Assembly (NCBI GenBank): GCA_002394305.1
Contig: DGTM01000016.1
Coordinates: forward strand, 1-49,609
Length of the DNA stretch: 49,609 nucleotides
Origin: Prevotellaceae bacterium UBA4336
GTDB lineage: Bacteria > Bacteroidota > Bacteroidia > Bacteroidales > Bacteroidaceae
Direction: 5' to 3'
Part shown: piece by piece, positions 14,971 to 22,350 of the stretch
Numbering within the stretch: the stretch's first letter is position 1
Layout of the letters: every line of letters starts with the position of its first letter
Notes under the pieces: generated by a model
Databases searched by the model: none
Seen by the model: the letters and a program-made list of their open reading frames with translations, nothing else
Told to the model about the DNA's origin: nothing
Program-made: the position numbers and the translations under genes

Positions 14971-16311
14971 TCAGAAGATGAGGTTTTCTTCCACCCAGTA
15001 GCAGAGCATTCCGGCCAGGTATCCGGCCAGGGTAAGCCACGAGATGTGCTTCAGGTACCAGCCGAAGGTAATCTTCTCCAGTCCCATGACGACCACTCCC
15101 GCAGCGGAGCCGATGATGAGCATCGAGCCGCCGACGCCTGCACAGTAGGAGAGCAGTTGCCAGAAGCTGCCATCGACGGCCATGTTGCCGGCTTCGGCCA
15201 GAGGGTACATGCCCATGCAGCCGGCCACGAGCGGCACGTTGTCGACGATGGACGAGAGGATGCCGATGATGCCTGTCGTGAGGTAGCAGTTGCCCCGGAA
15301 GGCCGTATCGAGCCCCTCGCCCAGCGTGGTGAGCACGCCCACCGTCTGCAGGCAGGCCACGGACATCAGCACGCCGAGGAAGAAGAGGATGGTGGACATG
15401 TCGATGCGTCGCAGCATCTCCGACACGCGCTTCTGCATAGCGCCGTCTTCGTCCTGCATCTTGGGGTTGGCATAGAAGACTTCCGTCACCGTCCACAGCA
15501 GGCCGAGCACGAGCAGCAGGCCTACGAAGGGAGGTAGGCCCGTCAGCCCCTTGAAGAAGGGGACCGAGATGAGTCCGCCCACGCCAAGGAAGAAGATTAT
15601 CCTCCGCTGCCTTTCCGTCAGGTCGCTCCCGACGGTCTGGACCGATGGGTCGACGGCGTAGGTGAGCCGTCCCTTCAGCGTGAGCGAGAGCAGATAGGCA
15701 GGCACCATCATCGAGACCAGTGCCGGCACGAGCAGCCTTGCCACTACGCCGAGGGCGGTGATGACGCCTTTGTTCCAGAGCATGATGGTCGTGACGTCGC
15801 CTATCGGCGAGAAGGCTCCGCCAGAATTGGCTGCTATGATGACGAGCGAGGCATAGACGAGGCGGTCCTTCTGCTCGGCCACCAGCTTCCTCAGCACCAT
15901 GATCATCACGATGGACGTGGTGAGGTTGTCCAGGATGGCCGAGATGAAGAAGGTCATGAAGGCCATGCGCCAGAGCAGCGCCCGCTTGCTGTGCGTCTGC
16001 ATCGTGGTGCGGACGAAATTGAAGCCGCCGTTCTGGTCGATGAGCTCCACGATGGTCATGGCTCCCATGAGGAAGAAGAGCGTGGTGGAGGTGCTGCCCA
16101 GGTGCCCCTCTATCACGCTGGCCCCGGCCGCGGCTGCCTGTCCGTCGGCGACGGACAGATAGCCTGCGGGGTCGAGCATGAAGAGCGTCCAGGTCAGGGC
16201 CATCATCAGCAGGGCGATGGCGGCCTTGTTGATTCTGGTGACGCTCTCGAGGGCAATGAGGAAGTAGCCGACGCAGAAGACGGCGACGATTGTCATTGTC
16301 AGAGTGCTCAT
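14971..16311 (-). CDS. nhaD: Na+/H+ antiporter NhaD
   Basis: A 446-residue polytopic inner-membrane protein with about 12 hydrophobic segments in the ion-transporter fold of the NhaD/ArsB group. Family features include FFLMGAMTIVELIDQNGGF, FFISAILDNLTTSIVM (near residue 125), ANSGGAFSPIGDVTTIMLW (near 160) and a second GILSSIVDNVPLVAG (near 358), the duplicated DN(L/V)T/P region where transported ions bind. It exchanges internal sodium for protons. It starts 2 bp after the stop of the upstream unknown gene, suggesting translational coupling. Confidence 0.9.
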   Translation of the reverse strand: MSTLTMTIVAVFCVGYFLIALESVTRINKAAIALLMMALTWTLFMLDPAGYLSVADGQAAAAGASVIEGHLGSTSTTLFFLMGAMTIVELIDQNGGFNFVRTTMQTHSKRALLWRMAFMTFFISAILDNLTTSIVMIMVLRKLVAEQKDRLVYASLVIIAANSGGAFSPIGDVTTIMLWNKGVITALGVVARLLVPALVSMMVPAYLLSLTLKGRLTYAVDPSVQTVGSDLTERQRRIIFFLGVGGLISVPFFKGLTGLPPFVGLLLVLGLLWTVTEVFYANPKMQDEDGAMQKRVSEMLRRIDMSTILFFLGVLMSVACLQTVGVLTTLGEGLDTAFRGNCYLTTGIIGILSSIVDNVPLVAGCMGMYPLAEAGNMAVDGSFWQLLSYCAGVGGSMLIIGSAAGVVVMGLEKITFGWYLKHISWLTLAGYLAGMLCYWVEENLIF

Positions 16312-16313
16312 GG

Positions 16314-16703
16314 CTACAGGACTTGTGCGACGGCCTTGGCGTCGTCGCCTTCGTAGAAGTGCGGCTCGCCGATGGCATTGTAGCGGAAGTCGCCGTAGCG
16401 GAACACTTGCAGGGCGCAGAACTGACGGTCGTCGCTCAGGCAGGCCTCGAGGTGGTAGTGGCCGTTGCTGCCCGGTGTGGGTTTGCCTTTCCGCCGAAGC
16501 TCGTCCGGAAGCTTGTCGAGCGGCAGGCTGAGCAGGCTGATGAGGTAGTCCCCTTCTGTGGGCGTGTACTCGTGGATGATGGCGCGGACTGGGCTACCGG
16601 TGGGGGCGTAGATGACTTTTGAACTGAAGAATGACTTCTTGACTGTGATATGCGGATGTGTGGAGACAGCATAGGCCATCTCCATGTTCTTCAAACTTGA
16701 CAT
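16314..16703 (-). CDS. Unknown protein, coupled to nhaD
   Basis: A 129-residue protein I do not recognise. It begins MSSLKNMEMAYAVSTHPHIT and has a middle segment VRAIIHEYTPTEGDYLISLLSLP, with no signal peptide, membrane segment or cysteine cluster. Its stop lies 2 bp before the nhaD start, so the two are probably translated together. Other frames here are less compatible with the neighbour spacing. Octamer repeats lie immediately upstream (16731-16772). Confidence 0.65.
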   Translation of the reverse strand: MSSLKNMEMAYAVSTHPHITVKKSFFSSKVIYAPTGSPVRAIIHEYTPTEGDYLISLLSLPLDKLPDELRRKGKPTPGSNGHYHLEACLSDDRQFCALQVFRYGDFRYNAIGEPHFYEGDDAKAVAQVL

Positions 16704-16730
16704 AATATGTTGGTTAAAGTTGAAACTTGA

Positions 16731-16772
16731 AGACGTTAAAACGTTAAAATGTTAAGACGTTAAAACGTTAAT
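16731..16772. repeat. 8-bp array (GACGTTAA/AACGTTAA)
   Basis: Five units, GACGTTAA, AACGTTAA, AATGTTAA, GACGTTAA, AACGTTAA, lie directly upstream of the 129-residue gene on the minus strand. The words resemble those at 2972-3014. Confidence 0.85.
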
Positions 16773-16810
16773 GCTAATGGGGTGAAGGGTGGTGTTGACG
16801 TTTCAGCTTT

Positions 16811-17212
16811 TCAACAAAGGATGTGCCTCAGGGCAATGACGTAGTACTGCCGAGAGGCCGACGTGCAGAAGGGCGCTGTCTCGAGCCTGCATCTGCAGTC
16901 GCAATGGGGTTTTAGGGGTGAGACGTTATGCCGCCGGGCTGTAGCGGAAGCCGAGCCCGATGTCCTCTGGGAACCTGCTCCGCGCGACGATACGATGCGC
17001 TGCGGACGCGAACTGCAGACACGGCTGAGCTGGGCGGCGTCGGTCAGGGTGGCCTCCGGCACATGGTGCTTCTGCGCAGTCAGGGCGGCCTCCAACCTGC
17101 CGGGGCTTTCCTCGGCGGGGGCTGTCTCACCGCTGTGCACGTTCAGCAGCAGGGCCAGGCAGATGCTGCCCAGCAGGGCGAGAAAATGTGTGAGGTGCAG
17201 TCGTTGTCTCAT
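16811..17212 (-). CDS. Small secreted Cys-containing protein, unknown
   Basis: A 133-residue frame beginning MRQRLHLTHFLALLGSICLALLLNV, a convincing signal peptide. The mature part is Ser/Arg-rich with a Cys-rich C-terminal part (CDCRC near residue 106) and ends YYVIALRHILC. I know of no function. The ATG at 17212 is used; the frame also opens at a TTG 12 bp upstream. A TAACTTTG box at 17222-17229 (minus) is so close that the leader would be only a few bases, an unusual arrangement. Overlapping plus-strand frames have no signal or family features. Confidence 0.5.
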   Translation of the reverse strand: MRQRLHLTHFLALLGSICLALLLNVHSGETAPAEESPGRLEAALTAQKHHVPEATLTDAAQLSRVCSSRPQRIVSSRGAGSQRTSGSASATARRHNVSPLKPHCDCRCRLETAPFCTSASRQYYVIALRHILC

Positions 17213-17221
17213 TTCGGAGTG

Positions 17222-17229
17222 CAAAGTTA
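17222..17229 (-). promoter_or_regulatory. -7 box match upstream of the small secreted gene
   Basis: CAAAGTTA on the plus strand is TAACTTTG on the minus strand. A transcript would start about 5 bp before the ATG at 17212, so it would be nearly leaderless. Confidence 0.45.
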
Positions 17230-17820
17230 CGAAAAAAAAGCGAATTAGGCGAACAGGGAAGCAAAGTTTATGCTCTTTCTCCGCCTCAGGATGGTCAAAC
17301 AGCTGTGGCGCGAAAACGGGCAGAGTGTTGGCAAAACCGTCCGGACGCTTTCATATTGTCAGTTTTCCCGGTGGCGAAAAAGGCGGAAAAACGTGCTGTT
17401 TTGGGCGTCACGGCGTGCGGCAGATTTCAACACAACGTGCCGTGTGGGTCAACACAGCGTGCTGTGTTGGAAAATCCTCCCCGTCGCGTGGGGTGAAATT
17501 CCGTGTCGGAAAATGCCGAAAAACGCGGGAAAAGCGCTCGTTTTGCCTTGTGTATGTGGCAAAACGGCGCTTTGAAATGAAAAATTAACAATGAAAAATG
17601 AAAAATTATTACTTGGGGGACAAGTGGTTACGGGATTCTTTCGATTTAAGCGCGTCTTTTGGCTCGGGTGGACAAAACTGCCGCCGCGGGGATTTCAGGC
17701 GCTCCTGAGCGGTCGGCCCAAAACGGCGAAATAAGCGAAACGGCGTTTTTTGCAGCAAAATGTCACATGCAGCAAGAAATGTTTTTTCGCTTTTCTCTTC
17801 TCAATATTAATTATTCTTCG

Positions 17821-17828
17821 TAACTTTG
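17821..17828 (+). promoter_or_regulatory. -7 box for the CDF transporter gene
   Basis: TAACTTTG is a full TAnnTTTG match 22 bp before the ATG at 17851. No TTTG -33 box is visible at the proper spacing. Confidence 0.6.
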
Positions 17829-17850
17829 TGCCGTTGATAAGCATTCCTCA

Positions 17851-18738
17851 ATGGACAGAAGCAAGGAAATATATAAGGTAACACTATGGGGCGGAACGGT
17901 GAACGTGCTGCTCCTGGCCTTCAAGTTCGTGGCGGGCATCATGGGGCACAGCGCCGCAATGGTGGCCGATGCTGTCCATTCGCTCAGCGACTTCGTGACG
18001 GATGTGGTGGTGCTCGTCTTTGTCCACATCAGCGGAAAGCCCGAAGACAAGTCGCACGAATTCGGGCACGGCAAGTTCGAGACGCTGGCCCAGACCCTCA
18101 TCGGCTTCATGCTACTTGCCGTCAGCGTAGGCATCGTCTACGGCGGACTGGCGAAGATTGCCACATGGCTGAACGGCGAGCAGCTGAAAGCCCCGGGCAT
18201 GCTGGCGCTGTGGGCCGCTCTCCTCTCCATCGTGCTGAAGGAAGGCGTCTTCCACTACACGATGCGGAAAGCGAAGCAACTGGACTCTCAGGCTGTGGAG
18301 GCCAATGCCTGGCACCATCGCAGCGATGCCCTCTCTTCGATTGGCACGGCTCTTGGCATCGGCGGAGCCATCTTCCTGGGGCAGCGATGGGCGGTGCTCG
18401 ACCCGCTGGCATCGGTCATCGTCGGCCTGTTCATCGTCAAGGTGGCAGTCGTTCTGCTGCGAGGCGGCATCGGCGACCTGACGGAACAGTCCCTTCCCGA
18501 CGAGGTGGAACAGGAAATGCTCCGGCTGGCCGCATCCGTCCCTGGCGTGGAAGAGCCCCACGACCTGCGCACACGTCGCATCGGAAGCCACTACGCCATC
18601 GAGCTGCACATACTCATGGATGCCGACATATCCCTGCGTCAAGCCCACGACAAAGCATCGGAAGTGGAGGATCTCCTGAAGAAACACTATGGCGAAGAGA
18701 CGCATGTCATCGTCCATGTGGAACCGCTTCCTGATTAG
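17851..18738 (+). CDS. Cation diffusion facilitator (CDF) metal efflux protein
   Basis: A 295-residue inner-membrane protein with about six transmembrane segments and a cytoplasmic C-terminal domain (from about residue 210). Metal-binding residues are visible in TM2 (ADAVHSLSDFVTD, near 40) and TM5 (WHHRSDALSS, near 155), the HxxxD/DxxxD site that moves divalent zinc, iron or manganese out against protons. A His/Asp-containing loop (EFGHGKFE) is also typical. The C-terminal region contains the conserved late segment LHILMDADISLRQAH. The stop TAG lies in a GATTAG/GGATTAA heptamer run, as in the permease gene at 8083. Confidence 0.9.
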   Translation: MDRSKEIYKVTLWGGTVNVLLLAFKFVAGIMGHSAAMVADAVHSLSDFVTDVVVLVFVHISGKPEDKSHEFGHGKFETLAQTLIGFMLLAVSVGIVYGGLAKIATWLNGEQLKAPGMLALWAALLSIVLKEGVFHYTMRKAKQLDSQAVEANAWHHRSDALSSIGTALGIGGAIFLGQRWAVLDPLASVIVGLFIVKVAVVLLRGGIGDLTEQSLPDEVEQEMLRLAASVPGVEEPHDLRTRRIGSHYAIELHILMDADISLRQAHDKASEVEDLLKKHYGEETHVIVHVEPLPD

Positions 18739-18819
18739 GGATTAAAGACTAAAGTCATTTGCTTTGCGACTGTTATCTTGTATCAAGCCATAATCTTTAA
18801 TCCTTAATCTTTAATCCAA
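18736..18819. repeat. Inverted pair of GGATTAA heptamer arrays, second copy
   Basis: GATTAGGGATTAAAGACTAAAG (18734-18755) faces TAATCTTTAATCCTTAATCTTTAATCC (18793-18819). The centre holds ATTTGCTTTGCG, like the TTTGCTTTGG of the 8084-8256 copy. The left arm contains the stop codon of the CDF gene; the right arm reaches into the last codons of the oppositely oriented oxidoreductase gene. Confidence 0.8.
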
Positions 18820-19970
18820 CTCACCCACTTGCTTTCCTTGCTCCCGCCGGACGCCACCATCGTCTCGATGAACTGCAGTCCGCGCACGCCGTCATAGACA
18901 TTCGGGAAGTCAAGACATTCGGGCGAAGGCGTCTCTCCTTTTGCTTTGGCGCGAACCGTCGCCGCGAAGTTGCGGTAGATGTTTGCAAAGGCTTCGATGT
19001 AGCCTTCGGGATGCCCGCCAGGCGTTCGCGTGTTCCATTTGGCCAGACTGCCCATGTAGCCGTTGCCCGTACGTATAATCTCGGCGGGCCGGTCAGCCCA
19101 TCGTGCCGTCAGCGTGTTAGGTTCCATCTGATGCCATTCGAAGCCGCCCTTCTCGCCATAGACGCGGATGGAGAGCCTGTTCTCCTCGCCCGCTGCAATC
19201 TGAGTGGCATGCAGCACGCCTTTGACGCCATTCGTGTAGTGCAGGAAAGCCGCAGCATCGTCATCGTTGAGGCGTCCCTCGACGAACGTGTTGAGTTCGG
19301 CACAAAGCTCCACCACCTTCTCGCCCGTCACGTACTCCGACAAATGCCAGGCATGGGTGCCGATGTCGCCGATGCAGCCACCCTTGCCCGACTGGCTGGG
19401 GTCGGTGCGCCAGCCGGCATTGTTGCCGCCCTCCAACTCGATGCGCTGAGAGAGCCAACCTTGCGTGTACTCGACATAAACGCGGCGCAACTTGCCCAAC
19501 TGCCCCTCGGCAATGCGCGTCTTCATCTCCTTGATGGCAGGATAGCCGGAATAGGTGTGGGTAAGGGCGAGTGTGAGGCCCGTCCGCTCCACCTTTTCTT
19601 GCAACTTCAAGGCCTCTTCCAGCGAGAAGGTCATCGGTTTGTCCAGCACGACGTCGAACCCGAGGTCGAGCGCCAGGGCGGCTTGCTCGTAATGCACCTT
19701 ATTGGGCGTCACGATGGTCACGAAGTCCATACGCTCCCCTTTGGGAAGGGCGGCCTCTTTCTCCAGCATCTCCTTATAGTCGTGATAGATGCGCTCGCAG
19801 GGGACGTGCCAAGCCAGTCCCGTAGAGAGCGAGGTCTGGTAGTTGCGGCTGAAGCAACCACAAACGAGTTCGATATCGTTCTCCATCAATGCTGCGCGCA
19901 GATGGATGGGGCCTATCATGGCGTTTCCTCCGCCGCCAATCGTGCCCATTCGCAGTTTCCTTTCTGTCAT
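18804..19970 (-). CDS. Gfo/Idh/MocA-family oxidoreductase
   Basis: A 388-residue cytoplasmic NAD(P)-dependent dehydrogenase. The Rossmann motif appears as MGTIGGGGNAMIGPIH (residues 8-23). DKPMTFSLEEA (near 110) is the family's (E/D)KP lysine region, and GGCIGDIGTHAWHLSEY (near 198) holds the catalytic Asp/His. Such enzymes oxidise sugars, inositols or their derivatives; the substrate cannot be read here. It is divergent from a rhamnosidase gene, which may mean a shared sugar context. Its last codons run into a heptamer array at 18804-18819. Confidence 0.87.
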   Translation of the reverse strand: MTERKLRMGTIGGGGNAMIGPIHLRAALMENDIELVCGCFSRNYQTSLSTGLAWHVPCERIYHDYKEMLEKEAALPKGERMDFVTIVTPNKVHYEQAALALDLGFDVVLDKPMTFSLEEALKLQEKVERTGLTLALTHTYSGYPAIKEMKTRIAEGQLGKLRRVYVEYTQGWLSQRIELEGGNNAGWRTDPSQSGKGGCIGDIGTHAWHLSEYVTGEKVVELCAELNTFVEGRLNDDDAAAFLHYTNGVKGVLHATQIAAGEENRLSIRVYGEKGGFEWHQMEPNTLTARWADRPAEIIRTGNGYMGSLAKWNTRTPGGHPEGYIEAFANIYRNFAATVRAKAKGETPSPECLDFPNVYDGVRGLQFIETMVASGGSKESKWVSWIKD

Positions 19971-19998
19971 GATTCAATAGTTGTTCCGTTCCTGGATG

Positions 19999-20006
19999 CA
20001 AAGATA
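19999..20006 (-). promoter_or_regulatory. -7 box for the oxidoreductase gene
   Basis: CAAAGATA on the plus strand is TATCTTTG on the minus strand, a full match, 28 bp before the oxidoreductase ATG. It is part of an 11-bp perfect inverted repeat with the opposite promoter (TGCAAAGATAC 19997-20007, GTATCTTTGCA 20050-20060). Confidence 0.65.
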
Positions 20007-20007
20007 C

Positions 20008-20049
20008 GAAATAATTCTTGATTCTTAATTCGTAATTCTTATTTCTTTT
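20008..20049. repeat. CTTAATT-type heptamer array between divergent promoters
   Basis: Words CTTGATT, CTTAATT, CGTAATT, CTTATTT follow each other at 7-bp steps. They fill the whole space between two facing-away -7 boxes, so any -33 elements must lie in it. Confidence 0.75.
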
Positions 20050-20050
20050 G

Positions 20051-20058
20051 TATCTTTG
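20051..20058 (+). promoter_or_regulatory. -7 box for the rhamnosidase operon
   Basis: TATCTTTG, full TAnnTTTG match, 29 bp before the ATG at 20088. No TTTG at the standard -33 distance. Confidence 0.65.
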
Positions 20059-20087
20059 CATGCAGAATATCAACTACGTAATAGGTT

Positions 20088-22325
20088 ATGGCCCGCTTAA
20101 GACATTTTTTACTGGCATTTATCATCATGATTCCCGCTTTGGGACAGGCCGAGGAATGGAAAGGACAGTACCTAACGTTGGAGCATCATCAGAGCCGCCC
20201 CAACACATGGATGCTTTGGCGCAAGAAGGCAAACGTCGAAAAAGTGCCTGCCTCGGTAAAGGCCAAGATAGCGACGGACTCGAAATACTGGCTCTATATC
20301 AACGAGCAGTTGGTTGTCTTCGAGGGCGGACTGAAACGTGGCCCGGCTCCCAACAGCAGTTATTACGACGAGGTGGAAATCGCTCCCTTTCTGAAGCCTG
20401 GCGAGAACCTGATAGCCGTGCTGACCTGGTACTTCGGACTGAATGGTTTCAGTCATGTCAACAGCGGAACGGCTGGTCTGCTGTTCGATGCACGGGCAGA
20501 AGGGGTGGACATCTGTTCCGACAAATCGTGGCGAGGGGCCGTTTATGGTGCTTATGGCGAAACCGACGAGCCCAAACCCAACTATCGCATCTCCGAGAGC
20601 AACATCCGGTTTGATGCACGGAGGGAGGAACAGGGATGGTACAAAAACAGCTACACATACAATCTGGAGGAAGTGCTGCCCGTCGATGTAGAGAATTGCG
20701 CGTTGGGAAAACTGGTGAAGCGGCCTATTCCACAATGGAAAGACCTTGGGCTTCGAGAATATGTAAGCACGGAGCAAAGAGGCGACACCCTGGTTTGTCG
20801 TCTGCCCTACAACTGCCAATGCACCCCTTATATGCGGTTGAAGTCATCCGACGATGGCCTGCTCGTCAAAATTCAGACAGACGTTCACATGATAGGCGGC
20901 TCGGCCACTCCCAGATGCGAGTACATTACCCGCAAAGGCGAGCAGGAGTATGAGAACTTCGGATGGTTCAATGGTCACGAGGTGTGGTACATCCTGCCCA
21001 AGGGCGTGGAGATGGAAGAGGTGAAATTCCGCGAGACGGGTTATGGATGCGACTTCGTGGAACCCTTCCGTTGCAACGACCCGTTCTTCAACGAATTGTG
21101 GCTTCGTGCCCAACGCACCCTCTACATCACGATGAGGGACAACTTCATGGACTGTCCCGATCGCGAGCGAGGACAATGGTGGGGCGATGCTGTGAACGAG
21201 TTGGGCGAGGCATATTACGCTCTCAGTCCCGAGGGCGCACAGATGGGCTTCAAGGGATTGAACGAACTATTCAACTGGCAGCGAGCAGATGGCGTGATGT
21301 TCTCGCCTGTTCCCGCTGGAAACTGGAACAAGGAACTGCCCTCGCAGATTCTGGCTACTTGCGGATGGTACGGCATCTATACCCAATGCTTCTATGCGGG
21401 TGATTTCTCAATTGCCAAGACACATTATGCTCGTCTGCATCGTTATCTGCATGATGTTTGGCAGACAGATGCCGACGGTCTTGTCATCTTGCGTCGGGGC
21501 GACTGGTTCTGGGGCGATTGGGGTGAGAACATAGACCAACTTCTATTGCAGAACTGCTGGTATTATTTGGCTCTGAAGGGTGAACTTGAACTCGCGAAGA
21601 TTCTTGATAAAGCGAGTGATGTGGCTCAGATAGAAGGCATGTTGAAAAGGATGGCAGACAGCTTCGACAAGCGGTTTTGGAAGGATGGCGTGTACCGTTC
21701 CCCCGACTATACTGGCGAGACCGACGACCGAGGGAATGCCCTTGCTGTCGTGTCGGGATTGGCATCGCAAGATAAATACAAAGCTCTGACTGAATGCTTG
21801 ACGAAAGAATACCACGCCAGTCCCTATATGGAGAAATATGTGTTGGAAGCCTTGTTCCAGATGAATGCTGCCAACCAAGGTTTGGACCGCATGCGAAAGC
21901 GCTACAAGCCCATGTTGGATTTCCCCGGACTGACTACATTACCTGAAAACTGGATGCCCGAGGGAACAAAGCCCAAGCCGGGCGAACCGATGGTCAACTC
22001 TTGCTGGGGAACGTACAATCATGGGTGGAGTGGCGGTCCCCTGACTATCTTGAGCCAAAAGGTATGTGGCGTCGAGCCGACTTCGCCCGGGTTCAAGACC
22101 TTCCGCATCCGCCCCCAACTGGGATATCTGAAAGAGGCTTCTTGCACCATCGAGAGCGTCAGCGGCAAAATTACCGTAAGCATCCAGAAGAAAGGGAAGC
22201 AGCTGGAAATCTCGACCCTCATACCTGAAGGCTGTACGGCAGAGGTCGTCTTCCCTAATGGAAAAACGAGAAAACTGGAGCAGGGTTGGCATCAGGTTAA
22301 GGGGAATTGGAAAATAGGAAAATAA
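20088..22325 (+). CDS. GH78-family alpha-L-rhamnosidase-like protein, exported
   Basis: A 745-residue glycoside hydrolase with a signal peptide (MARLRHFLLAFIIMIPALGQA). The N-terminal 300 residues are beta-rich (jelly-roll) domains; from about residue 330 an (alpha/alpha)6 barrel shows MRDNFMDCPDRERGQWWGDA, the GH78 acidic region, then DWFWGDWGENIDQ, and later CWGTYNHGWSGGP. A C-terminal beta domain closes the protein. It would release terminal alpha-L-rhamnose; activity on another sugar is possible within GH78 relatives. It is first in a run with an M28 peptidase. Its last codons (WKIGK) and stop TAA are encoded by a GGAAAATA octamer array. Confidence 0.82.
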   Translation: MARLRHFLLAFIIMIPALGQAEEWKGQYLTLEHHQSRPNTWMLWRKKANVEKVPASVKAKIATDSKYWLYINEQLVVFEGGLKRGPAPNSSYYDEVEIAPFLKPGENLIAVLTWYFGLNGFSHVNSGTAGLLFDARAEGVDICSDKSWRGAVYGAYGETDEPKPNYRISESNIRFDARREEQGWYKNSYTYNLEEVLPVDVENCALGKLVKRPIPQWKDLGLREYVSTEQRGDTLVCRLPYNCQCTPYMRLKSSDDGLLVKIQTDVHMIGGSATPRCEYITRKGEQEYENFGWFNGHEVWYILPKGVEMEEVKFRETGYGCDFVEPFRCNDPFFNELWLRAQRTLYITMRDNFMDCPDRERGQWWGDAVNELGEAYYALSPEGAQMGFKGLNELFNWQRADGVMFSPVPAGNWNKELPSQILATCGWYGIYTQCFYAGDFSIAKTHYARLHRYLHDVWQTDADGLVILRRGDWFWGDWGENIDQLLLQNCWYYLALKGELELAKILDKASDVAQIEGMLKRMADSFDKRFWKDGVYRSPDYTGETDDRGNALAVVSGLASQDKYKALTECLTKEYHASPYMEKYVLEALFQMNAANQGLDRMRKRYKPMLDFPGLTTLPENWMPEGTKPKPGEPMVNSCWGTYNHGWSGGPLTILSQKVCGVEPTSPGFKTFRIRPQLGYLKEASCTIESVSGKITVSIQKKGKQLEISTLIPEGCTAEVVFPNGKTRKLEQGWHQVKGNWKIGK

Positions 22326-22350
22326 GAAAATAAGATACTATACTATACTA
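22308..22350. repeat. 8-bp array (AAAATAAG) then ACTAT repeats
   Basis: GGAAAATA, GGAAAATA and AGAAAATA run through the rhamnosidase stop codon, then three ACTAT pentamers lead straight into the M28 peptidase ATG. The whole junction is simple-sequence DNA. Confidence 0.75.

Larger units (their letters stand above)
17213..17850. other. Divergent intergenic region, 638 bp, no gene seen
   Basis: It lies between the small secreted gene (-) and the CDF gene (+). Plus-strand frames up to 101 codons exist but show no protein-like features. It has a near-palindrome CAACACAGCGTGCTGTGTTG (17450-17469), a related CACAACGTGCCGTGTG just before it, and an AATGAAAAATGAAAAATT array near 17590. Confidence 0.6.

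Noticed and set aside
16863..17588. 241-codon plus-strand frame opposite the small secreted gene
   Set aside because: No signal, domain or promoter; composition looks like an antisense shadow continuing into spacer.
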